A stretch of DNA of 20,428 nt from Zygophlyctis sp. KS116 (Eukaryota > Chytridiomycota), in contig BAAFSQ010000178.1 in the NCBI GenBank assembly GCA_054661495.1, positions 1 through 20,428 of the forward strand, written 5' to 3'. The notes under the pieces are model-generated. The model saw only the letters and a list, made by a program, of their open reading frames with translations, made no database searches and had not been told where the DNA came from. The translations under genes were made by a program, and so were the position numbers. Positions 20,101 through 20,428 of this stretch are shown piece after piece. The first letter of the stretch is position 1. Each line of letters opens with the position of its first letter.

Positions 20101-20428
20101 TCGAGTCAACATCTTCGAATTTTATACGCAGAGGTAATTATTATCATTAAGATTTAATATTTTAGGATGATTTGGTCAACCAATCCATCATCACCAAGCG
20201 CCTAACGAAATTGGGATATGAAATTACTTGTTGTGAAAATGGAGTTGAATGTATCACACTATTCACTAAAGATCATTCTGCTTTTGACATTATATTGATG
20301 GATGTTCAGATGCCACTCTGTGATGGGTTAGAAGCGACAAAAAGAATCCGGGAAATTGAAAACTCGACTGAAATTGGCGAGCTTCCACTCTCTCACATTT
20401 TGAATCGGTATAGGATCCCTATTTTAGC
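17123..20428 (+). CDS. Phytochrome hybrid histidine kinase, copy 2 (3' end cut by window)
   Basis: Twelve exons (17123-17740, 17766-18044, 18071-18193, 18228-18531, 18561-18808, 18835-19084, 19110-19246, 19272-19457, 19486-19610, 19640-19728, 19757-20133, 20166-20428+) give at least 999 residues. The eleven introns are 25-34 nt. The order is as in copy 1: Cys46 in NCDEEPIHIPG, the canonical PASDIP in GAF, SPIHLKYLSNM and WGLIACH, tongue YWGG and VPRASF, His606 in NVSHEVRTPLN, NSLKF, DSGIGIP, GAGLGLAI, and receiver with DD at 913-914 and Asp958 in LMDVQMP. The linker before the receiver is longer than in copy 1 (about 85 against 45 residues) and charged. The intron at 18809-18834 has no counterpart in copy 1. 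The frame is intact to the window end. It is a tandem paralog and probably also a functional light sensor. Confidence 0.92.
17147..17478 (+). repeat. Partner of the identical block at 13673-14004
   Basis: Direct repeat at a spacing of 3474 bases; see the copy 1 entry. It contains the chromophore cysteine and most of the PAS domain. Confidence 0.9.
18809..18834 (+). other. Extra intron in phytochrome 2 PHY tongue
   Basis: This 26-nt GTATGT...TAG intron separates REQVK from NVYWGGN. At the aligned place copy 1 reads REQVVDVHWAG without interruption. Removing it restores the family motif (REQV-x-x-V-x-W-x-G). It is present in one paralog only. Confidence 0.85.

Noticed and set aside
1-20428. 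Ciliate nuclear genome with reassigned stops (suggested by 25-nt introns)
   Set aside because: TAA, TAG and TGA all end genes at family-appropriate places, and no in-frame stop codons are needed inside conserved domains.
1-20428. Bacterial origin (bacteriophytochrome-like kinases, GH16)
   Set aside because: Spliceosomal introns run through most genes, including the phytochromes, and RPA43, cyclin Q and one-chain ACLY are eukaryotic.
1-20428. tRNA, rRNA, CRISPR arrays, transposons, viral elements
   Set aside because: No cloverleaf, array, terminal repeat, transposase, reverse transcriptase or capsid signal was seen; the only long repeats are the phytochrome paralog blocks.

Overview
This is a gene-dense, AT-rich eukaryotic nuclear segment with about a dozen protein genes on both strands. 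Intergenic gaps run from about 12 to 141 bases, and at two places there is no gap at all. Nearly every conserved gene is cut by tiny spliceosomal introns. By joining exons so that conserved protein families read through, I infer 44 introns of 24-34 nt, with 25 nt the commonest length; 43 are GT-AG and one is GC-AG. TAA, TAG and TGA all act as stops, so the code looks standard. A small, compact, flagellated early-diverging fungus or close relative (Cryptomycota such as Rozella, an aphelid or a chytrid) fits best. The reasons are a Crinkler-type effector header, a fungal-style biliverdin phytochrome with histidine kinase and receiver, a one-chain ATP-citrate lyase, a secreted DPP5 and an LRRC23-like radial-spoke protein. 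The taxonomic call is inference.

Layout. 1-3365: 3' part of an unknown, possibly secreted protein (+); a secreted GH16 glucanase (-); a TMEM14 membrane protein (+); a Crinkler-like header gene (-) followed by a decayed kinase-like module (-). 3507-6511: RNA polymerase I subunit RPA43 and then, 12 bases later, a nine-exon dipeptidyl-peptidase 5 (both +). 6508-8250: a mitoribosomal mS26-like protein (-) diverging from a mitochondrially targeted SPFH/band-7 protein (+) whose C-terminus looks like the tail of cytochrome oxidase subunit 1. 8298-10021: LRRC23-like protein and cyclin Q (both +). 10018-13620: seven-exon ATP-citrate lyase (-). 13649-20428: two tandem phytochrome hybrid histidine kinases (+), the second cut by the window end.

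The genes do not form one pathway. The two phytochromes share a design: N-terminal biliverdin cysteine, PAS-GAF-PHY, HisKA, HATPase, receiver. They are a mosaic of identical and strongly diverged blocks, as expected from gene conversion. The mS26 and SPFH genes form a mitochondrial pair around a 70-base divergent promoter. ATP-citrate lyase and the first phytochrome start only 28 bases apart on opposite strands. The most unusual observations are the SPFH-Cox1-tail fusion, the ultra-short introns, the mosaic phytochrome pair with a lineage-specific intron, and two convergent gene pairs that share a TTAA as both stop codons.
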